Below, one piece after another: positions 44,951 to 52,400 of a stretch of 52,400 nucleotides of DNA. The translations under genes were made by a program, and so were the position numbers. Source of the DNA: an uncultured Verrucomicrobia subdivision 3 bacterium. Lineage in GTDB: Bacteria > Verrucomicrobiota > Verrucomicrobiia > Limisphaerales > UBA11358. The notes under the pieces were generated by a model. That model saw only the letters and a program-made list of their open reading frames with translations. It was not told the DNA's origin and did not search any database. The stretch covers positions 1-52,400 of the forward strand of contig CAIQWB010000146.1 in NCBI GenBank assembly GCA_903875465.1, given 5' to 3'. How positions within the stretch are numbered: position 1 is the first letter of the stretch; each line of letters opens with the position of its first letter.

Positions 44951-45484
44951 ATGCTTATTCCCATCCTTATTGCGAGCGCGTTCATTGTGCTGGCGTTCAT
45001 CATCTTCGTCGCCACCCGGCCGGCCGGTTTTCGGGTCATCCGCTCGGCCACCGTGGCGGCCCCGGCCGCCAAGGTGTTCGCGCAGGTCAATGACTTCCAC
45101 CAATGGGCGGCCTGGTCGCCTTGGGAGAAGCTGGACCCGGCCATGCAAAAAACTTTCAACGGCGCGCCCTCCGGCACCGGGGCAATTTACGAATGGAATG
45201 GCAATAAAAAAGCGGGGGCGGGCCGCATGACCATTACCGAGAGCCTGCCGGGTGAAGTGATCCGGATTAAACTGGAATTCCTCAAGCCGTTCCAATCCAC
45301 GAATATTTCCGAATTCACCTTCCAGCCACACGGTGGTAACACCTTGCTGACCTGGACCATGAGCGGCTTCCCCGATTGTTTCATGTTCAAAGCCATGAGC
45401 CTGCTGTGCAACATGGAGAAACGCATCGGCGGTGATTTCGAGCGCGGGCTGGCCCAGATGAAGACGATCGTGGAAAAGTCCTGA
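44951..45484 (+). CDS. SRPBCC/polyketide-cyclase-like protein with N-terminal membrane anchor
   Basis: A 177-residue protein. One N-terminal transmembrane helix (LIPILIASAFIVLAFIIFVAT) is followed by a START/SRPBCC fold pattern: FRVIRSATVAAPAAKVFAQVNDFHQWAAWSPWEKLDP, then WNGNKKAGAGRMTI and a C-terminal helix with DFERGLAQMKTIVE. These proteins bind hydrophobic ligands in a helix-grip cavity; no specific ligand can be inferred. The start is the ATG at 44951, which places the membrane helix at the N-terminus. It is followed on the same strand by a pseudopilin gene, 182 bp away, so they are probably separate units. Confidence 0.85.
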   Translation: MLIPILIASAFIVLAFIIFVATRPAGFRVIRSATVAAPAAKVFAQVNDFHQWAAWSPWEKLDPAMQKTFNGAPSGTGAIYEWNGNKKAGAGRMTITESLPGEVIRIKLEFLKPFQSTNISEFTFQPHGGNTLLTWTMSGFPDCFMFKAMSLLCNMEKRIGGDFERGLAQMKTIVEKS

Positions 45485-45666
45485 CGTTCAAGGCACCCCG
45501 TCCGTTGTATTGGCGAGCCTGGGGTGCGCGCCACTCCGCGCGTCAGGCAAATATCCCCGGCGCAACCACTGGCCTGGCGCGGGGCATGGTTGCGGCGGAC
45601 CAATTGATTTCGGCCTTTTCAAGGCGTTACTTTAACTCATAATGCGGCGGCGCAGCCCCATTTAAC

Positions 45667-46497
45667 GTGCAGCAAAATTCCCCACCGGCCGGTGCCTTCA
45701 CCTTGATCGAACTCCTGGTGGTGGTGGCCATCATCGCCATTCTGGCGGCGATGTTGCTGCCCGCCTTGTCCCGCGCCAAGGCCCGGGCGCAGGCCGTTTA
45801 TTGCCTGGGGAATTTGAAACAATTGCAACTCGCCTGGCAACTGTATGCCAATGAGAATCGCGAATTCATTGCAGGCAATGACTGGCAGGGCGAGGCCGGC
45901 GCCAACGGCACCCCGCGCGGGAACGCGAACTGGGTCACCGGCTGGCTGGATCCGCGCCAGGCCAACAACCCCGACAACACCAACACCCTGTTGCTGGTCA
46001 ATTCCCAGTGGACGGACCTGGGCCCGGACACGCAGTCGGCCACCCTGTACCGCTGCCCCACCAGCTCCATCCAGGTGCAGGAAGGCAGTGCCTTTTACCC
46101 CCTGGCCCGCACCGTGTCCATGAACGGCTGGATGGGGTATAACAGCTCCCGTTGGAACCCGGGTTACCAGTTATTTCGGAAAACCACCGAGCTGGTCCGG
46201 ATCGCCCCCACCGATGCCCTGACGTTTATTGATGAGCGCGACGACAGCATTGATGACGGTTATTTTGCCATCGACCTGACGGTCGCCCAGCTGGCCAACC
46301 TCCCGGCAGGTTATCACGCCGGTGCCGGGGCGGTTACGTTTGCCGATGGCCATTCGGAAATCCACCGCTGGCGAAGCCGGGAAGTGCTCGCCAGCCAGCC
46401 GACCGCGACGGTGACCGCAAAACATGAGTTTCAGGCCGTGGCTGCGGACAACCCCGACCTGCTCTGGCTCCGCGCCCACGCCACCTATCTGGAATAG
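45667..46497 (+). CDS. Prepilin-like protein 2 with FADGH motif
   Basis: A 276-residue protein with a GTG start at 45667. Very short leader ([10 protein letters not shown]), then the prepilin cleavage site [31 protein letters not shown] and, near the C-terminus, [19 protein letters not shown]. It shares the same plan as the pseudopilin at 22115-22915 (RAKxRAQ, CLxNLKQL, FRKTT, ALTF, FADGHSE), so the two are paralogues. A role in a type II secretion-like system is inferred from the family; none of the machinery genes lie in this window. Confidence 0.9.
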   Translation: MQQNSPPAGAFTLIELLVVVAIIAILAAMLLPALSRAKARAQAVYCLGNLKQLQLAWQLYANENREFIAGNDWQGEAGANGTPRGNANWVTGWLDPRQANNPDNTNTLLLVNSQWTDLGPDTQSATLYRCPTSSIQVQEGSAFYPLARTVSMNGWMGYNSSRWNPGYQLFRKTTELVRIAPTDALTFIDERDDSIDDGYFAIDLTVAQLANLPAGYHAGAGAVTFADGHSEIHRWRSREVLASQPTATVTAKHEFQAVAADNPDLLWLRAHATYLE

Positions 46498-46526
46498 TTA
46501 AAACCCGGGCTTTTGACCGGGCCGCG

Positions 46527-47099
46527 TTAGGCCCTTGCCGGATGGCGGCGAAAGCACAGGGTGCCCGCCAGGAGCCCGGTGGTCAGGAGGCCCATCATAA
46601 CACCGCTTGGTTCGGGAACCGCTTGCACGGCCCAAACGGCAAACAAGCTGCTATTGGGCCGGCTACCGGGATAGCCATAGTAAAAATTAAAGTCCGTGCC
46701 GGACGTACTGGTCCAGTATTCCGGCTGGACGTTACTGGCATAGTCATTGGGCCCGGAGCCAAAAGTAATCTGCGCCCCATATTTGAAGCCATTCGCCGGA
46801 TTCGGCGCGATCAACTGGTCAAACAGGGAGGTAAATTGGGCCGGGGTCGGCAGTTCCCAAGTGGCCGTCACGCCGGGCACCTGCAAACCCGCCGCCCAAG
46901 CCTGGGCACCGGCGTAGGTAAACGACTGGCCGGAGATATTCGCATTTTGAGTAAAGGTGGCATGATCGGTGGTATCATAAATGACCCCGCTCCCGCCGAT
47001 GTTTTCGAAAATCAGATTAGCCTGCACGTCTGCGGGCGCAAAGGCCAGCAGGGCACCCGCGCAAAGGCCGGCGAAAGGGACAACGTTTTTGTTAATCAT
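46527..47099 (-). CDS. PEP-CTERM exported protein
   Basis: A 190-residue protein. Signal peptide (LCAGALLAFAPADVQA); a middle region with QSFTYAGAQAWAAGL, ATWELPTPAQFTSLFDQL and EYWTSTSGTDFNFYYGY, which resembles a DUF1566/Lcl-like fold; then a C-terminal sorting signal VPEPSGVMMGLLTTGLLAGTLCFRRHPARA (PEP motif, hydrophobic helix, basic tail). PEP-CTERM proteins are processed by an exosortase (EpsH/XrtA type) and released or anchored at the cell surface. No exosortase gene is visible here. It converges with the pseudopilin 2 gene, only 29 bp apart. Confidence 0.88.
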   Translation of the reverse strand: MINKNVVPFAGLCAGALLAFAPADVQANLIFENIGGSGVIYDTTDHATFTQNANISGQSFTYAGAQAWAAGLQVPGVTATWELPTPAQFTSLFDQLIAPNPANGFKYGAQITFGSGPNDYASNVQPEYWTSTSGTDFNFYYGYPGSRPNSSLFAVWAVQAVPEPSGVMMGLLTTGLLAGTLCFRRHPARA

Positions 47100-47211
47100 A
47101 AGGTTCCTAAGAGTTAAATTGAACGGCCCTTAAAACTAGGGTGACCCGCCGGGGCACACAAGCGGATTAGTTCCAATTTAGCGTGTAACCCACTGTTTTC
47201 GAGGCATTTGC

Positions 47212-47234
47212 GGGTGTGCTTCTCGCGCACACCC
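47212..47234 (-). terminator. Hairpin downstream of the kinase-NHL gene
   Basis: An 8-bp perfect stem (GGGTGTGC 47212-47219 with GCACACCC 47227-47234, 7-nt loop), 70 bp beyond the stop at 47306 on the minus strand. No T-tract follows, so it may be a factor-dependent terminator or a 3' stabiliser. Confidence 0.45.
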
Positions 47235-47305
47235 CCCTTGAACCCGGGCAATTGTGGGGCGCACCGTAAATTGTCTGCGGGGAGCTGGCGGGGCGCGCCA
47301 CGGGA

Positions 47306-49549
47306 TTATTGGCTGACGGGCCGCACCGGCCGGGGCGGTCCGAGGAACGGTTGCGGTGGCGGGCCGAAGACCAGTTTGCGGATGGTGTGGTTCCCGGTAT
47401 CGGCCACATAGAGGTTGCCGGCCACATCGACCGCCACACCCCCGGGACTGTTAAAGCGGGCGGCCAGTCCGCCCGCGTTATTCGTGCCACTGGTGCCCGC
47501 GAGCCCCGCCAGGGTGGTCACTTCGCCAAAGGGAGAAATTTTGCGGATCGCATGGTTGCCCGTGTCCGCCACATAAACCGTGCCATAAGCATCCACGGCC
47601 AGGCCCTGGGGATTCCAAAACCGCGCACTGGTGCCGGTGCCATCAGCGGCACCCGCATAACCGGGCAATCCGGCCAGGGTGCTAACCATGCCCTTGGGCG
47701 TGATCTTGCGTATGGCATGGTTGCCACTGTCCGAAACATACACATTGCCGTCCGGATCGGCGGCCACCCCATAAGGCGAGTTGAAACGGGCCAGCAAGCC
47801 GGGGCCATCGGTATGTCCGGCCGGGCCAGGCTGGCCGGCCAGGGTGGTGACTTCCCCGGCCGGGGTGATTTTCCGGATGGAATTATTGCTCATGTCCGCC
47901 ACCAGCACATTGCCAGAACCATCCAGCGCCACACTCCACGGGTTGCGAAACCGGGCCTGGTCACCCAAGCCATTGGCGGACCCCGCCTGTCCGGCCTGCC
48001 CGGCCAGGGTGCTGACCACCCCGGCGGCCGTGATATGCCGGATGGTATTGTTGGCGGTGTCAGCCACGAACACCGCGCCTGCGGCATCCACCGCCACACC
48101 AAAGGGCGCGGAGAACCGGGCCTGGCCGCCCACCCCATCGGTGATCCCATGACTGCCGCTCAAACCCGCCAGGGTTCGCACCAACCCGTTGGGAGCAATC
48201 ATGCGGACCGTGTGACTGGCGGTATCCGCCACATAAACATTCCCCGCCAGATCCGCTGCCACACTGTTGGGCAGCCAAAAATGGGCCTGCTGGCCGGTGC
48301 CACCCTCCAGCCCGGCCACGCCCATTTGTCCGGCCAGCACGGTGACATTCCAGATTGAGGGCGGCGGGACCACGGGCGTGGTCACGACGGGCATGGGGGG
48401 CACGGCGGGCGCCGGTATGACTGGTTTGGCCGGGGCCGCCACTGACACGACCGGCTGGGCCACCAGCTTGACCGGCGGTTGGCGCCAGACCCACCAGCCC
48501 ACCCCGGTCGCACTCGCCAGCACGGTCACCACCCCGCCAATCAGCAGCGTGCGCCGGACCGGGAGCGGCCAGGGCTTGCCCCGTCCCGTAAACCCACGCG
48601 GACCCGCCGGCGACTGCTTCGCACGCAAACCTTCCAGATCTTTTAAGACATCCCGCATGTCGGCATAGCGGTCGCGCAATTCCCGCGCCATGCACCCCTC
48701 GGCAACGATCACCAGACCGCGATCCGCCTGGGGATTCAGGCTGGCGATGGGCCGGGGCGGGCCGGCGATGATGAGCCGCAGGATTTCCTTGGTGCCGCCA
48801 CCCTGGTAGGGCGGGAATCCTGTGAGCATTTCATAGAGCAACGCCCCAAAGGAATAAATGTCACAACGCGTGTCCTCGGCATCGCCGGCCGCCACCGCGG
48901 GGGACATATAGGGCGCGGTGCCCTCCAGACTCGTATTGCCCACCTCGGTGATGGAATCATTGAACAGCGTGCGGGCCAGCCCAAAATCCGCCAGGCAGGC
49001 GCGCCCTTCGGCGGTCAGCAAAATGTTGGCCGGTTTCAGATCCCGGTGGATGATGCCATTGCGATGCGCAAAGCTGAGGCCTTCCGCCACTTGCGCGGCC
49101 AGGTCGAGCACCACCCCGCTGGCCAGGGGCTGGCCTGGTTGAATCCGGCCGGCCAGACTGCCCCGGGCAAACCAGGGCATTACGAAGTAGGGGCCGGCCA
49201 GCCGGTTGGAAATCGCCTCGACAGAAACGACATTCGGATGCTGTAATCGTTGCAAATGGCCCGCTTCTTTGAGGAAACGGTACACCATGTTTTGATTCGC
49301 CAGCATCTCCACTTTCACCAGCTTGATGGCCACCTCGCGCTGACTGGCCGGGTCCCGGGCCAGCAGCACAATGCCCATGCCGCCGCCCCCAAGCAGACGC
49401 AAAATTTCATAGTGGTCCAGCACGGCCAGCAAGCCCGGCCGAGTGGGCGGCGAGAGCATGCCCTGGGCAATCAATTCCGCCACCGGGCCGGTGTAGGCAG
49501 AAACCGGCGGTGCAAAGGCCGGGCGCACATCCTGGGGATCCTCCTTCAA
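47306..49549 (-). CDS. Transmembrane Ser/Thr protein kinase with NHL-repeat propeller
   Basis: A 747-residue protein. The cytoplasmic kinase domain (about 46-305) has a glycine loop GGGGMG (54-59), K76, HRDLKPAN (168-175), DFG (188-190) and an APYMSP activation segment. A juxtamembrane region with one transmembrane helix (333-356) and a Pro/Val-rich linker (362-398) follow. About six NHL repeats (405-735; e.g. ARFNSPGGVAVDVAGNLYVADTGNHTIRKL) form an extracellular beta-propeller. All catalytic residues are present, so it should be active. The start is a TTG at 49549 that overlaps the preceding gene's stop as TTGA, so translation is coupled. The propeller probably binds a protein or carbohydrate ligand. 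It is the last gene of a sigma-orphan-kinase operon. Confidence 0.92.
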   Translation of the reverse strand: MKEDPQDVRPAFAPPVSAYTGPVAELIAQGMLSPPTRPGLLAVLDHYEILRLLGGGGMGIVLLARDPASQREVAIKLVKVEMLANQNMVYRFLKEAGHLQRLQHPNVVSVEAISNRLAGPYFVMPWFARGSLAGRIQPGQPLASGVVLDLAAQVAEGLSFAHRNGIIHRDLKPANILLTAEGRACLADFGLARTLFNDSITEVGNTSLEGTAPYMSPAVAAGDAEDTRCDIYSFGALLYEMLTGFPPYQGGGTKEILRLIIAGPPRPIASLNPQADRGLVIVAEGCMARELRDRYADMRDVLKDLEGLRAKQSPAGPRGFTGRGKPWPLPVRRTLLIGGVVTVLASATGVGWWVWRQPPVKLVAQPVVSVAAPAKPVIPAPAVPPMPVVTTPVVPPPSIWNVTVLAGQMGVAGLEGGTGQQAHFWLPNSVAADLAGNVYVADTASHTVRMIAPNGLVRTLAGLSGSHGITDGVGGQARFSAPFGVAVDAAGAVFVADTANNTIRHITAAGVVSTLAGQAGQAGSANGLGDQARFRNPWSVALDGSGNVLVADMSNNSIRKITPAGEVTTLAGQPGPAGHTDGPGLLARFNSPYGVAADPDGNVYVSDSGNHAIRKITPKGMVSTLAGLPGYAGAADGTGTSARFWNPQGLAVDAYGTVYVADTGNHAIRKISPFGEVTTLAGLAGTSGTNNAGGLAARFNSPGGVAVDVAGNLYVADTGNHTIRKLVFGPPPQPFLGPPRPVRPVSQ

Positions 49550-50130
49550 GCCGCGCCTCCGGTCGGCGTGGCCGAGACTTTGGCCAGGGCCTGGGCGAGC
49601 AATGCCCGGGTTTGCTCATCCAACCAGGTTTGTTCGAGGGTGCGGAGGAGGCCTTCGCGCAAGGCGGCATCCGGCAATTGGGTGATGCGCGCATTCAAGC
49701 GCACCAACGCGGCGGCGATGCTGGCATAATACAGCGCGGCGGCGATTTCCCCGGGCAGACCGCTCTCGGGATGATCCACGTTGGCCCGGGCAAAGGTCTT
49801 GACCATCTCCAATAATTCCAGCGCGGGCGCGGGATGCTGAAACAAATCGCCAAAACTTTTTAACCGCAAGCCCGGCGCCTCGCCCAGCGTTTTCAAACGC
49901 TGGGCGGTGGGCGCATCCAGCACCCCCAAATCCACCATCATGGGGGCGGACATTTGGTGCCGGAAAATTGCCGCCAGTTCCTCGGTGCGCCACAAGCGGG
50001 TCCGCTCCCCGCCGGAAGACAGCAACGAGGCCAGCTTGTTCGCCCGGCTTTGATAAATCGCCGCCGAAGAGTTAAATTCGGACATAACAGTTCCATCAGC
50101 CGGTACGGGAGGTTGATGGGGATCTTGCAT
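49546..50130 (-). CDS. Conserved-looking orphan protein between sigma factor and Ser/Thr kinase
   Basis: A 194-residue, predicted all-helical soluble protein with no signal peptide. Recognisable segments are RTRLWRTEELAAIFRHQMSAPMMVDLG, FGDLFQHPAPALELLEMVKTFAR and IAAALYYASIAAALVRLNARIT. I know of no characterised family. It lies 9 bp after the sigma factor gene and overlaps the kinase gene by 4 bp, so the three are cotranscribed. A role as an anti-sigma or adaptor protein for the kinase is inferred from position only. The start is the ATG at 50130; an internal ATG exists at residue 16. Confidence 0.8.
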   Translation of the reverse strand: MQDPHQPPVPADGTVMSEFNSSAAIYQSRANKLASLLSSGGERTRLWRTEELAAIFRHQMSAPMMVDLGVLDAPTAQRLKTLGEAPGLRLKSFGDLFQHPAPALELLEMVKTFARANVDHPESGLPGEIAAALYYASIAAALVRLNARITQLPDAALREGLLRTLEQTWLDEQTRALLAQALAKVSATPTGGAA

Positions 50131-50139
50131 GATTAATAT

Positions 50140-50877
50140 TTAATCGCGTTGCGCCAGGCGCACGAGAAATGCTTCCAAGGATTGAATCTCCGCGGCCGCC
50201 GCGGCATCCTGGCCGGCATATTCCTTAATCACCCGCCCCAGATGCGCTTTGAAGATGCGTTTGGCGCTCAGGAGGGTGTTCGAGGCATCGGTGGGTGACT
50301 TCAAATCAAACCGGGTGATCAACTCATCGTAGGCGGGCACCTCGGCATCGTTAAAAATGGGCTCCAGCAGCCGCAGGCGAAACAATTCCCAGATATAACC
50401 GCGCCGGGGCTGGTCGTCCCCCGGCCGCCGACAATCCTGCTCCATCCGCTGAAGCGTCTCCGCCAGCACGGCCCGGGCCCAGGCCAGGTCAAAGGCCTCG
50501 GAAGGAGCGTCGGGCTGGGGCAATTCCAGCACCAAATCATCCAGGGAAACCGGGGGGTTTTTCACCTCCGCCCGGTTTAATCGATCCAGGACGAAATGGC
50601 GGAGGCTGGTCTTGAGGAAATCGCGGAAACGTCCCCGGTTTTGGTCCGCCCGGCGGAGCCAGCCTTCCTGTAGCATTTTATCTTCCGCAAAATCTTGGAG
50701 CAGCAAATCGGCCTGGTCTTTCAGGCCGGGAAACGTGGCCAGCAGAAAAATCCGCAGGGGCTGCCAGTACCGGCGAATCAGCCGGTCCAGCGACTCAGTT
50801 TCCGCCACGGCCGCCCGGCCTAATTCGGCCCAGTCGGTGCGGGGAAACAAAGACGTATGGGGGGGTTCACCAGCCAT
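50140..50877 (-). CDS. ECF-type RNA polymerase sigma factor (planctomycete/verrucomicrobial kind)
   Basis: A 245-residue protein. The sigma-70 region 2 pattern is RRYWQPLRIFLLATFPGLKDQADLLLQDFAEDKMLQEGWL...GRFRDFLKTSLRHFVLDRLNR. The C-terminal helical region (PTDASNTLLSAKRIFKAHLGRVIKEYAG) should correspond to region 4, although a classical region 4 helix-turn-helix is hard to see. Sigma factors with the RGRFR.FLK..LRHF motif are repeatedly linked to Ser/Thr kinases in Planctomycetes and Verrucomicrobia. This supports control by phosphorylation by the kinase encoded 590 bp downstream. The gene is first in its operon, starting with the ATG at 50877. Confidence 0.85.
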   Translation of the reverse strand: MAGEPPHTSLFPRTDWAELGRAAVAETESLDRLIRRYWQPLRIFLLATFPGLKDQADLLLQDFAEDKMLQEGWLRRADQNRGRFRDFLKTSLRHFVLDRLNRAEVKNPPVSLDDLVLELPQPDAPSEAFDLAWARAVLAETLQRMEQDCRRPGDDQPRRGYIWELFRLRLLEPIFNDAEVPAYDELITRFDLKSPTDASNTLLSAKRIFKAHLGRVIKEYAGQDAAAAAEIQSLEAFLVRLAQRD

Positions 50878-51280
50878 GGGGTTGCGCCACCGTGCGGTTG
50901 GATTCCCGGACCCACCACGCTACCCGGGGAAGGCCGGGCCAACTGTTGCCGTTGCTGTGCATAAACGTGAGGGGGATAATGAGGGATGGGAACGAAATTG
51001 GAAAGGATTTCAACGGTGGCAGGGGATGCCTTGGGAGCCACCTCCCGGCTTCCTCCCGGAACCGGGTGGGGTTTGCAGGTTGTTGTTTAATCAATTATCT
51101 GTCAGCGACTTGCGCTGAAATGATTCAGCCCGCGGCGCGCGGACGGACGAACTTTCCGACCGGAGCCGGCAGCCCAGCCAGCAGCGGCTGATCGCTGGCT
51201 TCCGCCGGCCTCACCATCCGAAATCCGCCGGGTGTTAAAGCGGCAGATCGGGCGGTTTCTGAGGGGCAGCCCCGGCGGGC
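50878..51280. other. 403-bp intergenic region between lipA and the sigma operon
   Basis: It holds the 3' side of lipA and the upstream region of the sigma factor gene, both on the minus strand. I see a CCCGG-AA-CCGGG dyad near 51053-51064 but no clear T-tract terminator for lipA. There is no gene, tRNA or repeated motif. The promoter controlling the sigma-orphan-kinase operon should be here. Confidence 0.4.
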
Positions 51281-52165
51281 TTATGGTTCCACCGTCGGTG
51301 CAAATTCATCCGCATGGTAGGAACTGCGCACCAGCGGGCCGCTCGAAACGTGAACAAAACCCATCGTTTTGGCAATTTGGGCGTAGGCGGCAAATTGTTC
51401 GGGCGTGATGAATTCCTGCACCGGCAAATGCTTCAGGGTGGGCTGCAAATACTGGCCCATGGTCAGCAAATCGCATTTGGCCTCGCGCAAATCGGCCATG
51501 GCCGCCAGCACCTCCGGCTCGGTTTCGCCCAGCCCCAGCATCAAACCGGATTTGGTGTACACCCGGTTGCCGGACCTGGCTTTCACCCCGGCCAGCACCC
51601 GCAGGGAACGGTCGTAGGTGGCCCGGTGGCGCACACTCGGCGTCAGCCGGCGGACCGTCTCGAGGTTGTGGTTAAAAATCTGGGGGGCGGCCGCGAGCAC
51701 CAGGTCAATGGCGGCATCACTCTCGTTGAAATCGGGCACCAGCACCTCAATGACAATGCCGGGATTCAAACGCCGCACGGCTTCGATGGTTTGTTGAAAA
51801 TGTTCCGCTCCGCCATCTTTCAAATCATCCCGGGCCACCGCCGTGATGACCACGTGCTTTAATTTCATCCGGCGGGTCGCCTCGGCCACCCGCAGGGGCT
51901 CGTCCTTTTCCAGCGGCAGGGGTTTGGCCGTGTCCACCGCGCAAAATCCACAAGCCCGGGTGCAGCGATCCCCGGCAATCATGAAGGTGGCCGTGCCCTT
52001 GCTCCAGCATTCCCAATGGTTCGGACATTTGGCGCTCTCGCACACCGTGTGCAACTTCAGCTCATCCAGCAAGGCGCGGGTATGGCTGAAAGTGTTGGAC
52101 GTGGGCAGCGGCAGGCGCAGCCATTGGGGCAGGCGTGGGCGTGGTTTCAGTTCGGTGGTCGTCAT
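51281..52165 (-). CDS. lipA: Lipoyl synthase
   Basis: A 294-residue radical-SAM enzyme that inserts two sulfur atoms into protein-bound octanoyl groups to make lipoyl cofactors. Both [4Fe-4S] cluster motifs are intact: the auxiliary CESAKCPNHWEC (C42, C47, C53) and the radical-SAM CTRACGFC (C68, C72, C75). The C-terminal RSSYHA segment supplies the serine ligand of the auxiliary cluster. The length and sequence are typical of the family. It starts at the ATG at 52165. No lipB or dehydrogenase genes are adjacent. It is the only clear housekeeping gene in the window. Confidence 0.97.
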   Translation of the reverse strand: MTTTELKPRPRLPQWLRLPLPTSNTFSHTRALLDELKLHTVCESAKCPNHWECWSKGTATFMIAGDRCTRACGFCAVDTAKPLPLEKDEPLRVAEATRRMKLKHVVITAVARDDLKDGGAEHFQQTIEAVRRLNPGIVIEVLVPDFNESDAAIDLVLAAAPQIFNHNLETVRRLTPSVRHRATYDRSLRVLAGVKARSGNRVYTKSGLMLGLGETEPEVLAAMADLREAKCDLLTMGQYLQPTLKHLPVQEFITPEQFAAYAQIAKTMGFVHVSSGPLVRSSYHADEFAPTVEP

Positions 52166-52281
52166 GTTTGGTTCTTCGCGAATGTCGCAAATGAACGGCC
52201 GCTAAATTACCACCAAAGCCAGTTTGTGTAAATTAGCGAAATGCGCGGAGGTTCAGGCCGGGTGCAGGACAAAATTCTTCA

Positions 52282-52400
52282 TTATTCTGAAAGGCTGAGG
52301 GTGTCATTGCGTTTGGCGTGTTGATTGAGGCGGTATTTCCAGAACTCGTCGTGGCGTTGGCTGGCCTGCAGGCAGCGGAGGGCGAGGATGTTTTCGGCAC
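52282..52400 (-). CDS. C-terminal end of a probable transposase (cut by the window edge)
   Basis: The last 38 codons of a minus-strand reading frame run in from the right edge, ending with TAA at 52282-52284. The peptide includes AENILALRCLQASQRHDEFW and ends NDTLSLSE. The G/A-E-x-I-L-x-L-R...FW pattern is what I would expect at the end of an ISKra4-like transposase, but the fragment is short and the assignment tentative. It lies about 115 bp upstream of lipA on the same strand. The catalytic part is outside the window. Confidence 0.5.
   Translation of the reverse strand, partial: AENILALRCLQASQRHDEFWKYRLNQHAKRNDTLSLSE

Noticed and set aside
46498-46526. Bidirectional terminator between convergent pseudopilin 2 and the PEP-CTERM gene
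   Set aside because: Only a 5-bp CCCGG/CCGGG stem without T-tracts is visible, too weak to call.

Overview
The window is high-GC DNA from what is most likely a member of the Verrucomicrobiota (Pedosphaera/Limisphaera-like; inferred). The reasons are very large secreted proteins with autotransporter-associated beta-strand repeats (PATR), prepilin-like proteins ending in a FADGH motif, a PEP-CTERM protein, an ECF sigma factor next to a Ser/Thr kinase, NarL-type two-component systems with large periplasmic sensors, and few Shine-Dalgarno sequences. Nearly all genes lie on the minus strand. Apart from lipA at the right end there is almost no core metabolism. This is an accessory glycan-degradation region.

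Layout. 1-2660: a secreted triple-module (CBM-like) protein followed by two tandem hairpins. 2836-3469: a 634-bp non-autonomous transposon-like element with 25-bp terminal inverted repeats (24/25 identical), a perfect 8-bp target duplication and two small orphan ORFs. 3524-6267: histidine kinase/response regulator pair 1. 6714-15427: polysaccharide block A (GH30 fused to PATR, heparinase II/III-like lyase, two GH29 fucosidases). A 70-bp-arm foldback sits over the start codon of one GH29 gene. 15655-21687: a 2010-residue PATR protein with its own terminator. 22115-22915: pseudopilin. 23219-27084: beta-propeller histidine kinase plus response regulator (pair 2, plus strand). 27131-34086: tightly packed block B (GH29, GH95, PL22-like oligogalacturonate lyase, GH29). 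34181-40760: a GH30 protein with a duplicated flanking module, then a LamG/PATR protein. 40899-44679: kinase/regulator pair 3. 44951-47099: SRPBCC protein, second pseudopilin and PEP-CTERM protein. 47306-50877: sigma factor, orphan protein and kinase-NHL operon. 51281-52165: lipA. 52282 to the right edge: a probable transposase tail.

How it may work together (inference). Five exo-fucosidases (four GH29, one GH95), two GH30 enzymes, a heparinase-like lyase and an oligogalacturonate lyase suggest breakdown of a fucosylated, uronic-acid-containing polysaccharide such as a pectic or mucilage-type glycan. No sulfatase gene is present, which argues against sulfated fucan as the main substrate. Most enzymes have signal peptides. 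The three membrane kinases, with OB-fold, PA14-like or propeller sensor regions, are plausible glycan sensors. A 24-bp motif is present upstream of the giant PATR gene and in the divergent pseudopilin/kinase interval, with a diverged copy just before regulator 2. It is the best candidate for a local operator. A perfect 20-bp palindrome resembling a lux box precedes the LamG/PATR gene.
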